Shown here piece after piece: positions 36,434 through 45,118 of a DNA stretch of 64,000 nt; the first letter of the stretch is position 1, and each line of letters opens with the position of its first letter. This DNA is from Dokdonia sinensis. GTDB lineage: Bacteria; Bacteroidota; Bacteroidia; Flavobacteriales; Flavobacteriaceae. The notes below the pieces were generated by a model that made no database searches, had not been told where the DNA came from, and was given only the letters and a program-made list of their open reading frames with translations. The stretch is from assembly GCF_003688895.1 (NCBI RefSeq), contig NZ_REFV01000008.1, forward strand, positions 113,223 through 177,222, in the 5' to 3' direction. The position numbers and the translations under genes were made by a program.

Positions 36434-36458
36434 CCCTGATGTTTCAAGAACATCAGGG
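36434..36458. terminator. Bidirectional terminator
   Basis: 10-bp stem CCCTGATGTT / AACATCAGGG with a 5-nt loop, A-run before and T-run after. It serves the small gene and the convergent lipoprotein gene. Confidence 0.85.
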
Positions 36459-36495
36459 ATTTTGTATAAGTATGATTTTCGAGTAAAATTCAAAT

Positions 36496-37017
36496 TTAAA
36501 GCACGTCCACTACAACAGTTACATTCATACTTGCGGTTAATGTAAACGCAAGAGGAGCATCAGCCACCTCTCCAGAGTATGTAACGGTTGCCTGAGGATT
36601 ATTGCGCAACGCAGTCGCAATAGTATTTAAGGCAGCGGTATCTGCCACAGTAAAAACCTGAGAGCCTGCGTCACTTGGCGTAACAGCAGCGAGAGAAATA
36701 GTAGTTGAACCTACAGAGAGCTGAGCGCTTGTAATTCTTGCCCCAATCCCTACTACATTAGAAAATCTATACGTAAGCGAATTAATCGTCACCTCTTCTA
36801 TAGAACTTAAATTATCTGCAACATCATCATCTTCTGCAAGATTAAATGTTGCCGTCTCCGTAAAGGATTGTAATTCATCATCACCAGCTTGTACTGCAAC
36901 GTCAAACGATTCTGTCATTGTAAAAGTGGTGTCGATTTCTGTGAGCTCATCAACATCATCGCAGGCGATAAATGTCGAAAATAGTAAGATAGCAAAGATT
37001 GATTTTAAAGATTTCAT
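36496..37017 (-). CDS. Hypothetical lipoprotein
   Basis: 173 residues with a lipoprotein signal (Cys19, FIACDD) and an acidic, Thr/Val-rich beta-strand body. No known family is recognised. It appears to be monocistronic: the 325 bp upstream (37018-37342) hold the sdh terminator and a palindrome and nothing else that looks like a gene. Confidence 0.7.
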   Translation of the reverse strand: MKSLKSIFAILLFSTFIACDDVDELTEIDTTFTMTESFDVAVQAGDDELQSFTETATFNLAEDDDVADNLSSIEEVTINSLTYRFSNVVGIGARITSAQLSVGSTTISLAAVTPSDAGSQVFTVADTAALNTIATALRNNPQATVTYSGEVADAPLAFTLTASMNVTVVVDVL

Positions 37018-37252
37018 TTTTTACTTGTTTAGTTATGAGATGCAAAACTCTAAAATACAATTGATTAAAGCAACAGGCATTTGCCCCTAAAGCTAAATAA
37101 TTTACTTGACTCATCATTTTAGAGCGCTTCTTTCTGAAAGCTTCTTTAAAGCGAGGGACAACTATTTTGGCCTCATCGTAGATCACTTCATTAATATACA
37201 AATCACTAAACGACTAGTCATTCTTTTTAACAAAAGAGAAATATAAGAGTTA

Positions 37253-37268
37253 CGCTTTCGCGAAAGCG
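37253..37268. repeat. Palindrome CGCTTTCGCGAAAGCG, copy 12 (intergenic)
   Basis: The longest copy: TACGCTTTCGCGAAAGCGTA at 37251-37270 is a perfect 20-bp palindrome, next to the sdh terminator. Confidence 0.95.
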
Positions 37269-37273
37269 TAAAA

Positions 37274-37305
37274 AATCCCAAACTCCATAACTGGAATTTG
37301 GGATT
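37274..37305 (-). terminator. sdh operon terminator
   Basis: 9-bp stem AATCCCAAA / TTTGGGATT. On the minus strand it is followed by a run of T, then the palindrome copy. Confidence 0.75.
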
Positions 37306-37342
37306 CTATAATTTTACGATTCCCGGCTACGCGGGAGTGTAT

Positions 37343-38089
37343 TTAACCTTCTAAACTTGCGGCAAGATACTCACGGTTCATTCTCGCGATGTTTTCTAGA
37401 GAAATTCCTTTAGGACACTCTACCTCGCAAGCTCCTGTGTTTGTGCAGTTTCCAAAACCTTCTTCATCCATTTGCTTTACCATATTAAGCACACGGTTTG
37501 TAGCTTCTACTTCACCTTGAGGTAATAAGGCAAACTGGCTCACTTTTGCACCAACAAAAAGCATTGCACTCGAGTTTTTACAACTTGCTACACACGCCCC
37601 ACAACCGATACAAGTAGCTGCTGCAAAAGCGTTATCTGCATTTTCTTTTTCAATAGGAATTGAGTTCGCATCTTGCGTATTTCCAGAAGTATTTACAGAA
37701 ATAAATCCTCCAGCGTGCTGGATACGGTCAAAGGCAGAACGGTCTACCATAAGATCCTTGATCACAGGGAAACCTGCTGCTCTAAAAGGTTCTATGGTAA
37801 TGGTATCACCGTCTTTAAATTTACGCATATGTAACTGGCAAGTCGTCACAAGTCTATCAGGACCGTGTGCCTCACCGTTTATAAACATAGAACAAGAACC
37901 ACAAATCCCCTCACGACAATCGTGATCAAAAGTCACAGGTGCATCTCCTTCGTTGATAAGCTTATTATTAAGCATATCCATCATCTCTAAGAAAGACATA
38001 TCACCATCGATACCATCGATTGTGTATGTTACTAGTTGTCCTTTAGCTGTGGCGTTTTTCTGGCGCCAAACCTTTAGTGTTAGTTTCAT
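37343..38089 (-). CDS. sdhB: Succinate dehydrogenase iron-sulfur subunit
   Basis: 248 residues. The three cluster motifs are intact: [2Fe-2S] C58-x4-C63-x2-C66...C84, [4Fe-4S] C160-x2-C163-x2-C166...C170, and a third cluster C215...C221-x3-C225-P. It passes electrons from the flavin subunit to the membrane cytochrome in the TCA cycle and respiratory chain. It is 9 nt downstream of sdhA and ends the sdhCAB operon. Confidence 0.96.
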   Translation of the reverse strand: MKLTLKVWRQKNATAKGQLVTYTIDGIDGDMSFLEMMDMLNNKLINEGDAPVTFDHDCREGICGSCSMFINGEAHGPDRLVTTCQLHMRKFKDGDTITIEPFRAAGFPVIKDLMVDRSAFDRIQHAGGFISVNTSGNTQDANSIPIEKENADNAFAAATCIGCGACVASCKNSSAMLFVGAKVSQFALLPQGEVEATNRVLNMVKQMDEEGFGNCTNTGACEVECPKGISLENIARMNREYLAASLEG

Positions 38090-38098
38090 AGTCTTTTC

Positions 38099-40111
38099 TT
38101 ATTTATAGCTTCTTTGTTTCACTTCAATATTCTCGTAATTGAGATCCTCTTTATGCAATACTGCATCCTTTGGCGCTCCTTTATATTCCCAGGCAGATAC
38201 GAACGTGAAGTTTTCATCATCGCGCAACGCCTCTCCCTTTTGAGGTCCGTCCAATTCTACAGACTCCTCACGGAAGTGACCTCCACAAGATTCTTCACGC
38301 GTAAGCGCATCCTTAGCAAATAATTCTCCTAGCTCTAGAAAATCTGCAACTCGTAGTGCTTTTGCAAGCTCTTCATTAAATTCATTTTGCTCACCAGGAA
38401 CACGAACTTCTTTATAGAACTCAGCTCTCAAAGCTGCAATCTCATCGATTGCGCTCTGTAGGTCTGTCGCATTACGAGACATCCCACATTTGTTCCACAT
38501 AATTTTACCTAGCTTTTTGTGGAAGTAATCTACAGGTTTAGTCCCGTTATTATTTATTAAGGCATCTACCTGACTTCTCACATTTTGCTCTGCTTCTTCA
38601 AACTCAGGTGTATCTGTAGGAATTGGCCCTGTACGAATGTCGTGTGCTAGGTAATCTCCTATAGTATACGGTAATACGAAGTATCCATCTGCCAGACCTT
38701 GCATAAGCGCAGATGCACCTAAGCGGTTTGCACCGTGATCTGAGAAGTTTGCTTCACCGATTGCATAGAGTCCTTCTACAGTAGTCTGTAAGTTATAATC
38801 TACCCAAAGACCACCCATGGTGTAATGTACCGCTGGGTAAATCATCATCGGTGTATTGTATGGGTCTTGATCTACAATTTTATTGTACATCTGGAAGAGG
38901 TTACCGTACTTAGTTTTTACAACTTCTTGACCTAACTTTTTAACTAGTGCTTTGTCGTTAGCATCTAAATGCTGTACGTAGGCTTGCTCTTTCCCATAAC
39001 GTTCGATTGCTGCAGCAAAATCTAAATACACTGCTTCACCAGTTTTGTTTACACCAAATCCTGCATCGCAACGCTCTTTTGCCGCACGTGATGCTACATC
39101 ACGAGGAACTAAGTTACCAAAGGCTGGATAACGACGCTCTAAATAGTAATCTCTATCTTCTTCCTTAAGTTCAGTTGGCTTTAATTTACCTGCTCTGATT
39201 GCCTCTGCATCATCTTTCTTTCTAGGCACCCAGATACGACCGTCATTACGCAATGATTCTGACATCAAAGTCAGTTTAGACTGGTGGTCTCCAGATACTG
39301 GAATACACGTAGGGTGTATTTGCGTGTAACACGGATTTGCAAAATACGCTCCACGTTTGTGCGCTTTCCAGGCTGCTGTTACATTAGACCCCATAGCGTT
39401 GGTAGATAAGTAGAATACGTTACCGTAACCACCTGTTCCTAGTACAACTGCGTGAGCAGAGTGACGCTCTATTTCTCCTGTAACTAGGTTACGGGTAATA
39501 ATACCACGAGCTTTTCCGTCTATTTTTACTACGTCTAGCATCTCGTGACGGTTGTACATTTTTATTTTACCACGACCTATCTGGCGATTCATCGCAGAAT
39601 AGGCTCCAAGTAAAAGTTGCTGTCCCGTCTGTCCTTTAGCGTAAAACGTACGACTTACGAGTACACCACCAAAAGAGCGGTTATCTAACAACCCTCCATA
39701 ATCACGGGCAAAAGGAACGCCTTGAGCCACACACTGGTCAATGATATTTGTAGAGACCTCAGCTAGACGATATACGTTTGCCTCACGCGAGCGGTAATCA
39801 CCACCTTTTACGGTATCGTAAAATAATCGGTAGGTAGAATCACCATCTCCTTGATAATTTTTTGCTGCGTTTATTCCTCCTTGTGCTGCAATAGAGTGCG
39901 CACGACGAGGTGAGTCTTGAAAGCAAAATGCTTTAACGTTATAACCCAGCTCTGCGAGCGTTGCCGCAGCAGATCCTCCTGCAAGTCCTGTACCTACCAC
40001 AATCACATCTATAAGACGTTTGTTTGCAGGGTTTACAAGGTTAATTTCGTTTTTATGCTTCGTCCACTTATCAGCTAGTGGTCCTGAAGGTATTTTAGAA
40101 TCTAATGCCAT
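38099..40111 (-). CDS. sdhA: Succinate dehydrogenase flavoprotein subunit
   Basis: 670 residues. It has the N-terminal dinucleotide-binding motif [17 protein letters not shown], the FAD-attachment segment [10 protein letters not shown] with the covalent His, and the active-site H-T-Y/R-rich C-terminal region ([20 protein letters not shown]). The length and order C-A-B are those of the b558-type enzyme of Bacteroidota, which oxidises succinate to fumarate. Confidence 0.97.
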   Translation of the reverse strand: MALDSKIPSGPLADKWTKHKNEINLVNPANKRLIDVIVVGTGLAGGSAAATLAELGYNVKAFCFQDSPRRAHSIAAQGGINAAKNYQGDGDSTYRLFYDTVKGGDYRSREANVYRLAEVSTNIIDQCVAQGVPFARDYGGLLDNRSFGGVLVSRTFYAKGQTGQQLLLGAYSAMNRQIGRGKIKMYNRHEMLDVVKIDGKARGIITRNLVTGEIERHSAHAVVLGTGGYGNVFYLSTNAMGSNVTAAWKAHKRGAYFANPCYTQIHPTCIPVSGDHQSKLTLMSESLRNDGRIWVPRKKDDAEAIRAGKLKPTELKEEDRDYYLERRYPAFGNLVPRDVASRAAKERCDAGFGVNKTGEAVYLDFAAAIERYGKEQAYVQHLDANDKALVKKLGQEVVKTKYGNLFQMYNKIVDQDPYNTPMMIYPAVHYTMGGLWVDYNLQTTVEGLYAIGEANFSDHGANRLGASALMQGLADGYFVLPYTIGDYLAHDIRTGPIPTDTPEFEEAEQNVRSQVDALINNNGTKPVDYFHKKLGKIMWNKCGMSRNATDLQSAIDEIAALRAEFYKEVRVPGEQNEFNEELAKALRVADFLELGELFAKDALTREESCGGHFREESVELDGPQKGEALRDDENFTFVSAWEYKGAPKDAVLHKEDLNYENIEVKQRSYK

Positions 40112-40123
40112 AGCTTTATTTTT

Positions 40124-40792
40124 TTAGTGAGGAATTTGATTAAAATGCAGATATACTGCAATTAGGATAAATCCTACGGGAATAGCAACTGACCAAACTT
40201 TTGCAAATTTAGACAGTGCTTTAGAGTATGAATTATTAAATCCTACAGACTGAAATGTAGATGCAAAGCCATGCCATAAATGCAGCGCTAAAAAGACAAA
40301 AGAAATTACATACAATCCTACTCGAACTGGACTTTCAAACTTGTGTACTGTTTCTGCGTAGTAGCGAGTGGGGTCCTCTGGAGCAAACTCTACATACTTG
40401 TGTATCATTTCTGGAATCCAGAAATCGTAAAAGTGTAATCCTAAAAATGCTAAAATGGTTATACCAGACAATATCATATTGCGCGATGTCCAAGGAGCAT
40501 TTGCACTACCCTTATATTCAACATACCCTACAGGACGTGCTTTTCTATTTTGCAATTCTAGGACAAATCCCATAACAAAGTGAAATACAACCCCAAAAAT
40601 TAATATAGGTTGCAATACAAATTGAACTAGCGGGTTTGTACCCATAAAATGCGACCAGGCATTAAACGTATCTGGAGCAATTACCGCAGTACTATTTATC
40701 ACAAAGTGCTGTGTAAGAAAGACAACAAGAAAAAGACCTGACAGCGCCATAGCTACCTTTCGGCCAATCGAAGATTTTAATAATCCGCTCAT
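40124..40792 (-). CDS. sdhC: Succinate dehydrogenase cytochrome b558 subunit
   Basis: 222 residues with five hydrophobic helices, carrying the heme ligand histidines expected of a di-heme type B subunit (for example in TQHFVIN and GLHFYDFW). A single large membrane subunit replaces the SdhC/SdhD pair of proteobacteria. It anchors SdhAB and reduces menaquinone. It is first in the operon. Confidence 0.93.
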   Translation of the reverse strand: MSGLLKSSIGRKVAMALSGLFLVVFLTQHFVINSTAVIAPDTFNAWSHFMGTNPLVQFVLQPILIFGVVFHFVMGFVLELQNRKARPVGYVEYKGSANAPWTSRNMILSGITILAFLGLHFYDFWIPEMIHKYVEFAPEDPTRYYAETVHKFESPVRVGLYVISFVFLALHLWHGFASTFQSVGFNNSYSKALSKFAKVWSVAIPVGFILIAVYLHFNQIPH

Positions 40793-41004
40793 TTAAATTT
40801 AGGTTTGGAATAATCTACACAAAAATACGGCGCAAACGTTTTTTTAACAACAATACTAAGCAGTTATTCCATTTATTTAGAATGATTATAAGGAGTTTTG
40901 GGTGTTTGTTCAAGGTATTTAGGATTCTTATTCAAGAAAAGGCCAAAGCGCTGAACAGTTTCAATTATTATGAAAGATTTTTAGATATAAATTGGGAATT
41001 TTTT

Positions 41005-41018
41005 GCTTTCGCGAAAGC
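41005..41018. repeat. Palindrome GCTTTCGCGAAAGC, copy 13 (intergenic)
   Basis: Perfect 14-bp core in the 341-bp gap 40793-41133, upstream of sdhC. The only other features I see in that gap are the propeller gene's terminator and an AT-rich sdh leader. Confidence 0.95.
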
Positions 41019-41074
41019 GGAATAACGCTGCTCCAATCTTTGTCAAATTTATCTCGTAAAGAGGCTTACAATAA

Positions 41075-41107
41075 AAACCCGGCAAAAGAGAGGCTTTTGC
41101 CGGGTTT
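41075..41107 (-). terminator. Terminator of the BNR/sortilin-like gene
   Basis: 14-bp perfect stem AAACCCGGCAAAAG / CTTTTGCCGGGTTT with a 5-nt loop; on the minus strand the stem is followed by T-rich sequence. Confidence 0.85.
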
Positions 41108-41133
41108 CACACTTAACTTATTTTGAGCAGCGG

Positions 41134-44004
41134 TTATTTAACCTCAAGCTGGGTGCTCGCTGCATTAGAATCGTTACCACTATCTAAAGAAATTGTGTAT
41201 TTGCCTTTAGGTAGGTAATATTTCCCATTCTTTTGCTTTTGAATATCGAGTTCGCTATTTGCTTTTTCGAGGGTCTTCTTGCCTTTTTCAGTTATGGTTA
41301 GGTCATAATTAGCAACACTAATCCCTGTATTCGGAATAAGCGGAATGCGCTGAAGCTCCTTTCCTTCTTCATTTTTTACAACAAGACTAAACTTACCAGA
41401 ATATCCCGTGTAATAATTAACCACTACAGACGGTTCGAAGGGATCGCCCCACATGCTGAAGCTATTACCCCATCTTCGGGAGGCCTGTACTGGGAGAATA
41501 TCAAAAAGCTGCACATTCTTGCTCATATCTATACTTTGGATAGGGCTTATATTTGCTCGATAAATGCTTCGGCCGTGGGTTCCTAGTAGCAAGTGGTTTT
41601 CTCGCTTTTGGATTTTCATATCGTGTATGGCAACGGCTGGTAGTGGTACTGTAGACTCGTCTGAGACCGCTTTCGCGAAAGCGTGATACTCCCCGCCATT
41701 ATTTATACTCACATAAGCACCGTTATCTGTACCCACGTAAATGATATTGTCTTTTTTAGGATCTTCAACGATTACGTTTACAGGCGACATTGGGATGTTG
41801 CCCGAGATATCCTTCCAGGTTTGTCCGTAGTTGTCAGACATATACACGTATGTTTTAAAATCATCCCAACGATAGCCATTTAGCGTAGCATAAACGCGCT
41901 CTTTTTTATGCTCGCTGGCAACTACTCGAGAGACCCATAAATCTTTAGGCATTGTGCCTGAAATATCTTGCCAAGTTGCTCCTGCACTTTTGGTTACATA
42001 AATCTTCCCGTCGTCGCTTCCTGTGTAAATCAACCCAAACTGGAATGGGGATTCAGATATTGTTGTGAGTGTCCCGTAGGCTACATTACCATCTTTAGCA
42101 CCATTTGTAAGGTCGTCACTTATCGCTACCCAGTCATCTCCTTGATTCATAGAGCGCATTAATTTATTACCGCCTAAGTAAAGGATGTCTTGATTGTGCG
42201 GGCTTAATAAAATAGGAGTTTGCCAATTAAAACGATATGGTTTCTCCCCTAGCTCGTGTTTAATATCAAAACGCTTGAAGTCTTCTGTCTCACGGTTTAT
42301 GCGGAAATAATTCCCAAACTGGAATCCTGTATAAACAAGATTTGCATCTCGACTATCTACCTGTACTTGCATACCATCACCGCCCATTATGCTTTCCCAA
42401 GGGTACTGACCACTTTGCTGCCACTCTTTATTTTCTCTAGCATCGCTGGGCCCGACCCAAACACCATTATCTTGTAAGCCACCGTAAATATTATATGGCT
42501 CCTCATTATCTACCTGAATGCTATAAAACTGGCCTACTGCAGGTTGATTTGCCTTTATCCAGTTTTCACCATCATCATACGTTATATTTACTCCACCATC
42601 ATTACCATTTATGAGGTGTTTCTCGTTTTTAGGATTTATCCATAAAGCGTGATGATCCGAGTGCACGTTCTCTGCCGAGATACTGGTAAAGCTTTTTCCG
42701 CCGTCCTTAGATTTTACAATGGGAACGCCGTAAATGTAAATGTCTTTATCATCATTTGGGTTTACATTAATTTCTCCAAAATAATATCCATAGCTATAGT
42801 ACAAATCATCTATATAACCTTCGTGTGTCTTTTTCCAAGTTTTTCCAGCATCGTCAGAGCGATACACCTCTGCACCTACAACTGGCGTGTCAAACAATTG
42901 GGTATTTGCCGTTTCTAGATATGTTGCAAGGTCAATAGGCTTTACATCGCCCTGACGTACCATAGACTTTACATTTGCCGCACGGTATTTTTCCTGAAAA
43001 CCATTTGTTTTTAAATATGCGTCTAGTTTCTTGTCTTCTAGCTCAAGAAAATCTGACGATGACATTGTTTTAAAATCGTCCTTAGAAAGTTTTCCAGAAT
43101 TATCATTCCTTTTATTATCGTCCTTACGGCGAAACTGACTATCGTGCACCGCATATACTGTATTCTCATCGTAAACTGCGAGACCTATGCGTCCTACACC
43201 GTCTCCAGATGGAAAACCACTCATTTTTTCCCAAGTGTCTCCACCGTCTATACTTTTATAGATTCCAGAACCAGAACCTGCTCCTTGAAAATCCCAAGCC
43301 TTACGATCTTTATCCCAGGCAGAGGCATACATCAGGTCAAAGTTATTTGGGTCACAATCTATATCTATAATTCCAGATTCACTATTTACAAACAGGGTTT
43401 TCTTCCATGTTTTTCCTCCATCCGTTGTTTTATAAATACCTCGCTCCTCATTTGTAGAATACAAGTGACCGAGTGCACCGACAACAACCTCATCAGGATT
43501 TGCAGGATTAATTAAAATCCTGCCTATGTGATGAGAGTCTGTTAGTCCCATATTTTGCCACGTCGCTCCATTATCTGTAGACTTTAAGAGTCCGATTCCA
43601 GCATAACTAGAACGGGAGGCGTTGTTTTCTCCAGTTCCTACCCAGATGGTTCCGCTGTTCCAGTCTACGGTTACTTCACCTACATTTTGTGTAGGTGCAT
43701 TGTCCATTACTGGTGTAAATGTTGTCCCATTATTATTTGTATACCACAAACCACCACTTGCATATCCTACGTAAAACTCTGATGGCACATCGGGATTTAC
43801 TGCCAGGTCTACTACACGACCACTCATAATGGAAGGACCTACATTTTCAAATGGCAGATTCTTTACCATTGAGCTTTGTAGCGACTGCTCTTTTTGAGTT
43901 ATTGCTTGTATTTGTTGTGCGGGAGATGTGGCGGGTTGCTGTGGGTACGCTTTTGCAAAAGCAAAAAACACAGCACTCGTAATCAGTAAGTGGCTTGATT
44001 TCAT
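41134..44004 (-). CDS. Secreted BNR/sortilin-like beta-propeller protein
   Basis: 956 residues. The signal peptide ends in an A-x-A cleavage site within AFAKA|YPQQ. The body carries many BNR/Asp-box units (S-T-D-N-G-A-T-W, T-T-D-G-G-K-T-W, S-I-D-G-G-D-T-W, S-D-D-A-G-K-T-W, M-S-D-N-Y-G-Q-T-W), so it folds into two linked propellers like sortilin/VPS10 N-domains or xyloglucanase-like enzymes. A charged helical insertion lies at about 290-370. No catalytic pair is certain, so enzyme activity (for example glucan binding or hydrolysis) is unproven. A second palindrome copy is read as HAFAKAVSDE. Confidence 0.82.
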   Translation of the reverse strand: MKSSHLLITSAVFFAFAKAYPQQPATSPAQQIQAITQKEQSLQSSMVKNLPFENVGPSIMSGRVVDLAVNPDVPSEFYVGYASGGLWYTNNNGTTFTPVMDNAPTQNVGEVTVDWNSGTIWVGTGENNASRSSYAGIGLLKSTDNGATWQNMGLTDSHHIGRILINPANPDEVVVGALGHLYSTNEERGIYKTTDGGKTWKKTLFVNSESGIIDIDCDPNNFDLMYASAWDKDRKAWDFQGAGSGSGIYKSIDGGDTWEKMSGFPSGDGVGRIGLAVYDENTVYAVHDSQFRRKDDNKRNDNSGKLSKDDFKTMSSSDFLELEDKKLDAYLKTNGFQEKYRAANVKSMVRQGDVKPIDLATYLETANTQLFDTPVVGAEVYRSDDAGKTWKKTHEGYIDDLYYSYGYYFGEINVNPNDDKDIYIYGVPIVKSKDGGKSFTSISAENVHSDHHALWINPKNEKHLINGNDGGVNITYDDGENWIKANQPAVGQFYSIQVDNEEPYNIYGGLQDNGVWVGPSDARENKEWQQSGQYPWESIMGGDGMQVQVDSRDANLVYTGFQFGNYFRINRETEDFKRFDIKHELGEKPYRFNWQTPILLSPHNQDILYLGGNKLMRSMNQGDDWVAISDDLTNGAKDGNVAYGTLTTISESPFQFGLIYTGSDDGKIYVTKSAGATWQDISGTMPKDLWVSRVVASEHKKERVYATLNGYRWDDFKTYVYMSDNYGQTWKDISGNIPMSPVNVIVEDPKKDNIIYVGTDNGAYVSINNGGEYHAFAKAVSDESTVPLPAVAIHDMKIQKRENHLLLGTHGRSIYRANISPIQSIDMSKNVQLFDILPVQASRRWGNSFSMWGDPFEPSVVVNYYTGYSGKFSLVVKNEEGKELQRIPLIPNTGISVANYDLTITEKGKKTLEKANSELDIQKQKNGKYYLPKGKYTISLDSGNDSNAASTQLEVK
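41668..41683. repeat. Palindrome CGCTTTCGCGAAAGCG, copy 14 (in BNR protein gene)
   Basis: Perfect copy, read as AFAKA in a loop of the second propeller. Confidence 0.95.
43948..43962. repeat. Decayed palindrome, TGCA-centre variant (in BNR protein signal peptide)
   Basis: CGCTTTTGCAAAAGC: both outer central positions changed, palindrome kept. It is read as AFAKA across the signal-peptidase site. Confidence 0.8.
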
Positions 44005-44110
44005 TTTTTGGTTTAATTTTTATTGGAAATGGAAAGTACTGAAAAGAGAACTTTTAAGAAAATTTTTGGATTTTGTTTAACAGCATCAAAAGTGGTCCAA
44101 AAACAAAAAA

Positions 44111-44136
44111 CCGAGTTAGCTTATCGCGTAACTCGG
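44111..44136 (-). terminator. Terminator of the LytTR operon
   Basis: 8-bp stem CCGAGTTA / TAACTCGG, with an A-run on the left that reads as T on the minus strand. It lies in a 364-bp gap (44005-44368) in which I see nothing else. Confidence 0.7.
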
Positions 44137-44368
44137 CTTTTCCCCCTAAACTTTAACTATAAGCTCTCCAGCTCACAGCTTTAAAATGTAGTTGAGAATC
44201 CTAAAAAAAGGATTTTTATTACCCAACAAACTCAATATTTAATCTTGAAGAAAATTTCTTTCCTTCCTAACACAATATAAATATGAGCAATTAAAACGTA
44301 CAAAATGAAGGAAATTTCCGAAACGACGATTTGGGTTTCTGAAATGACTGATTGAAATAGAAATGAAC

Positions 44369-45118
44369 TTATTGATTTTGCATTAGGGCTAAAAAATCAT
44401 CTCTATTATCCTTAGAGATGGATACGGATTGTCCATTTTCCATCCTCACATAGCCGCCATCAGATTTTATATATTGTTTAATAAATCTGATGTTTATTAG
44501 GTAGGAGCGGTGTGGTTTATAAAAAAAAGGTAGGTCCTGGAGTAAATTTACAAAGTGCTTAAGCGGCTTACTTATAACTATCGTCTCTCCATCTCGCATC
44601 GCGATATTTGTATACATTCCATCTGCTTCAAGGACAACTATATCTTCTATCTGTTCAAAGCGTATTCCATCTGCCACAGGGAGTGCGATTTTTTTAAATC
44701 CCTCAGATTTCATTTCATTTTTAAGCTCCTCGAGTTTTTGATTAATGTTAGATTTCCCTATAAATTGTATGGCGCGAGCAACCGCGGTTTTTACTTGTGA
44801 GGGTCTTACAGGCTTTAAGATATAGTCAATAGCCGCGAGTTGAAATGCCTTAATGGCATACTCACTGTATGCAGTAGTAAATATAATTTCAAATTGAAAT
44901 GCGTCTTTATCTATAAAGTTTACAATTTCCAGTCCTGAGTGTTGTGGCATTTCAATATCAAGAAATACTATTTCTGGATGATGTTCCTTTATTAAAGCTA
45001 CTCCAGAGCGCAAATCCTCTGCTTCATAAATAGTTGTGATTTCTGGACAATGCTCTTCTAATAATACTCTCAAGACATTACGCGCCCTTTTCTCATCGTC
45101 TATAATAATAACATTCAT
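44369..45118 (-). CDS. LytTR-family response regulator
   Basis: 249 residues: receiver domain with phospho-acceptor D54 (FLDIEMP) and the acidic pair D7-D8, then a LytTR DNA-binding domain (about 150-245, ending ISKDNRDDFLALM). Its 5' end overlaps the kinase gene by 4 nt (ATGA), so the pair is coupled. LytTR regulators usually bind short direct repeats to control envelope or secretion genes; the targets here are unknown. Confidence 0.9.
   Translation of the reverse strand: MNVIIIDDEKRARNVLRVLLEEHCPEITTIYEAEDLRSGVALIKEHHPEIVFLDIEMPQHSGLEIVNFIDKDAFQFEIIFTTAYSEYAIKAFQLAAIDYILKPVRPSQVKTAVARAIQFIGKSNINQKLEELKNEMKSEGFKKIALPVADGIRFEQIEDIVVLEADGMYTNIAMRDGETIVISKPLKHFVNLLQDLPFFYKPHRSYLINIRFIKQYIKSDGGYVRMENGQSVSISKDNRDDFLALMQNQ

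Noticed and set aside
36956..37201. ORF of about 81 residues upstream of the lipoprotein gene on the minus strand
   Set aside because: It overlaps the 5' end of the lipoprotein gene in another frame and has no signal, domain or sensible composition.
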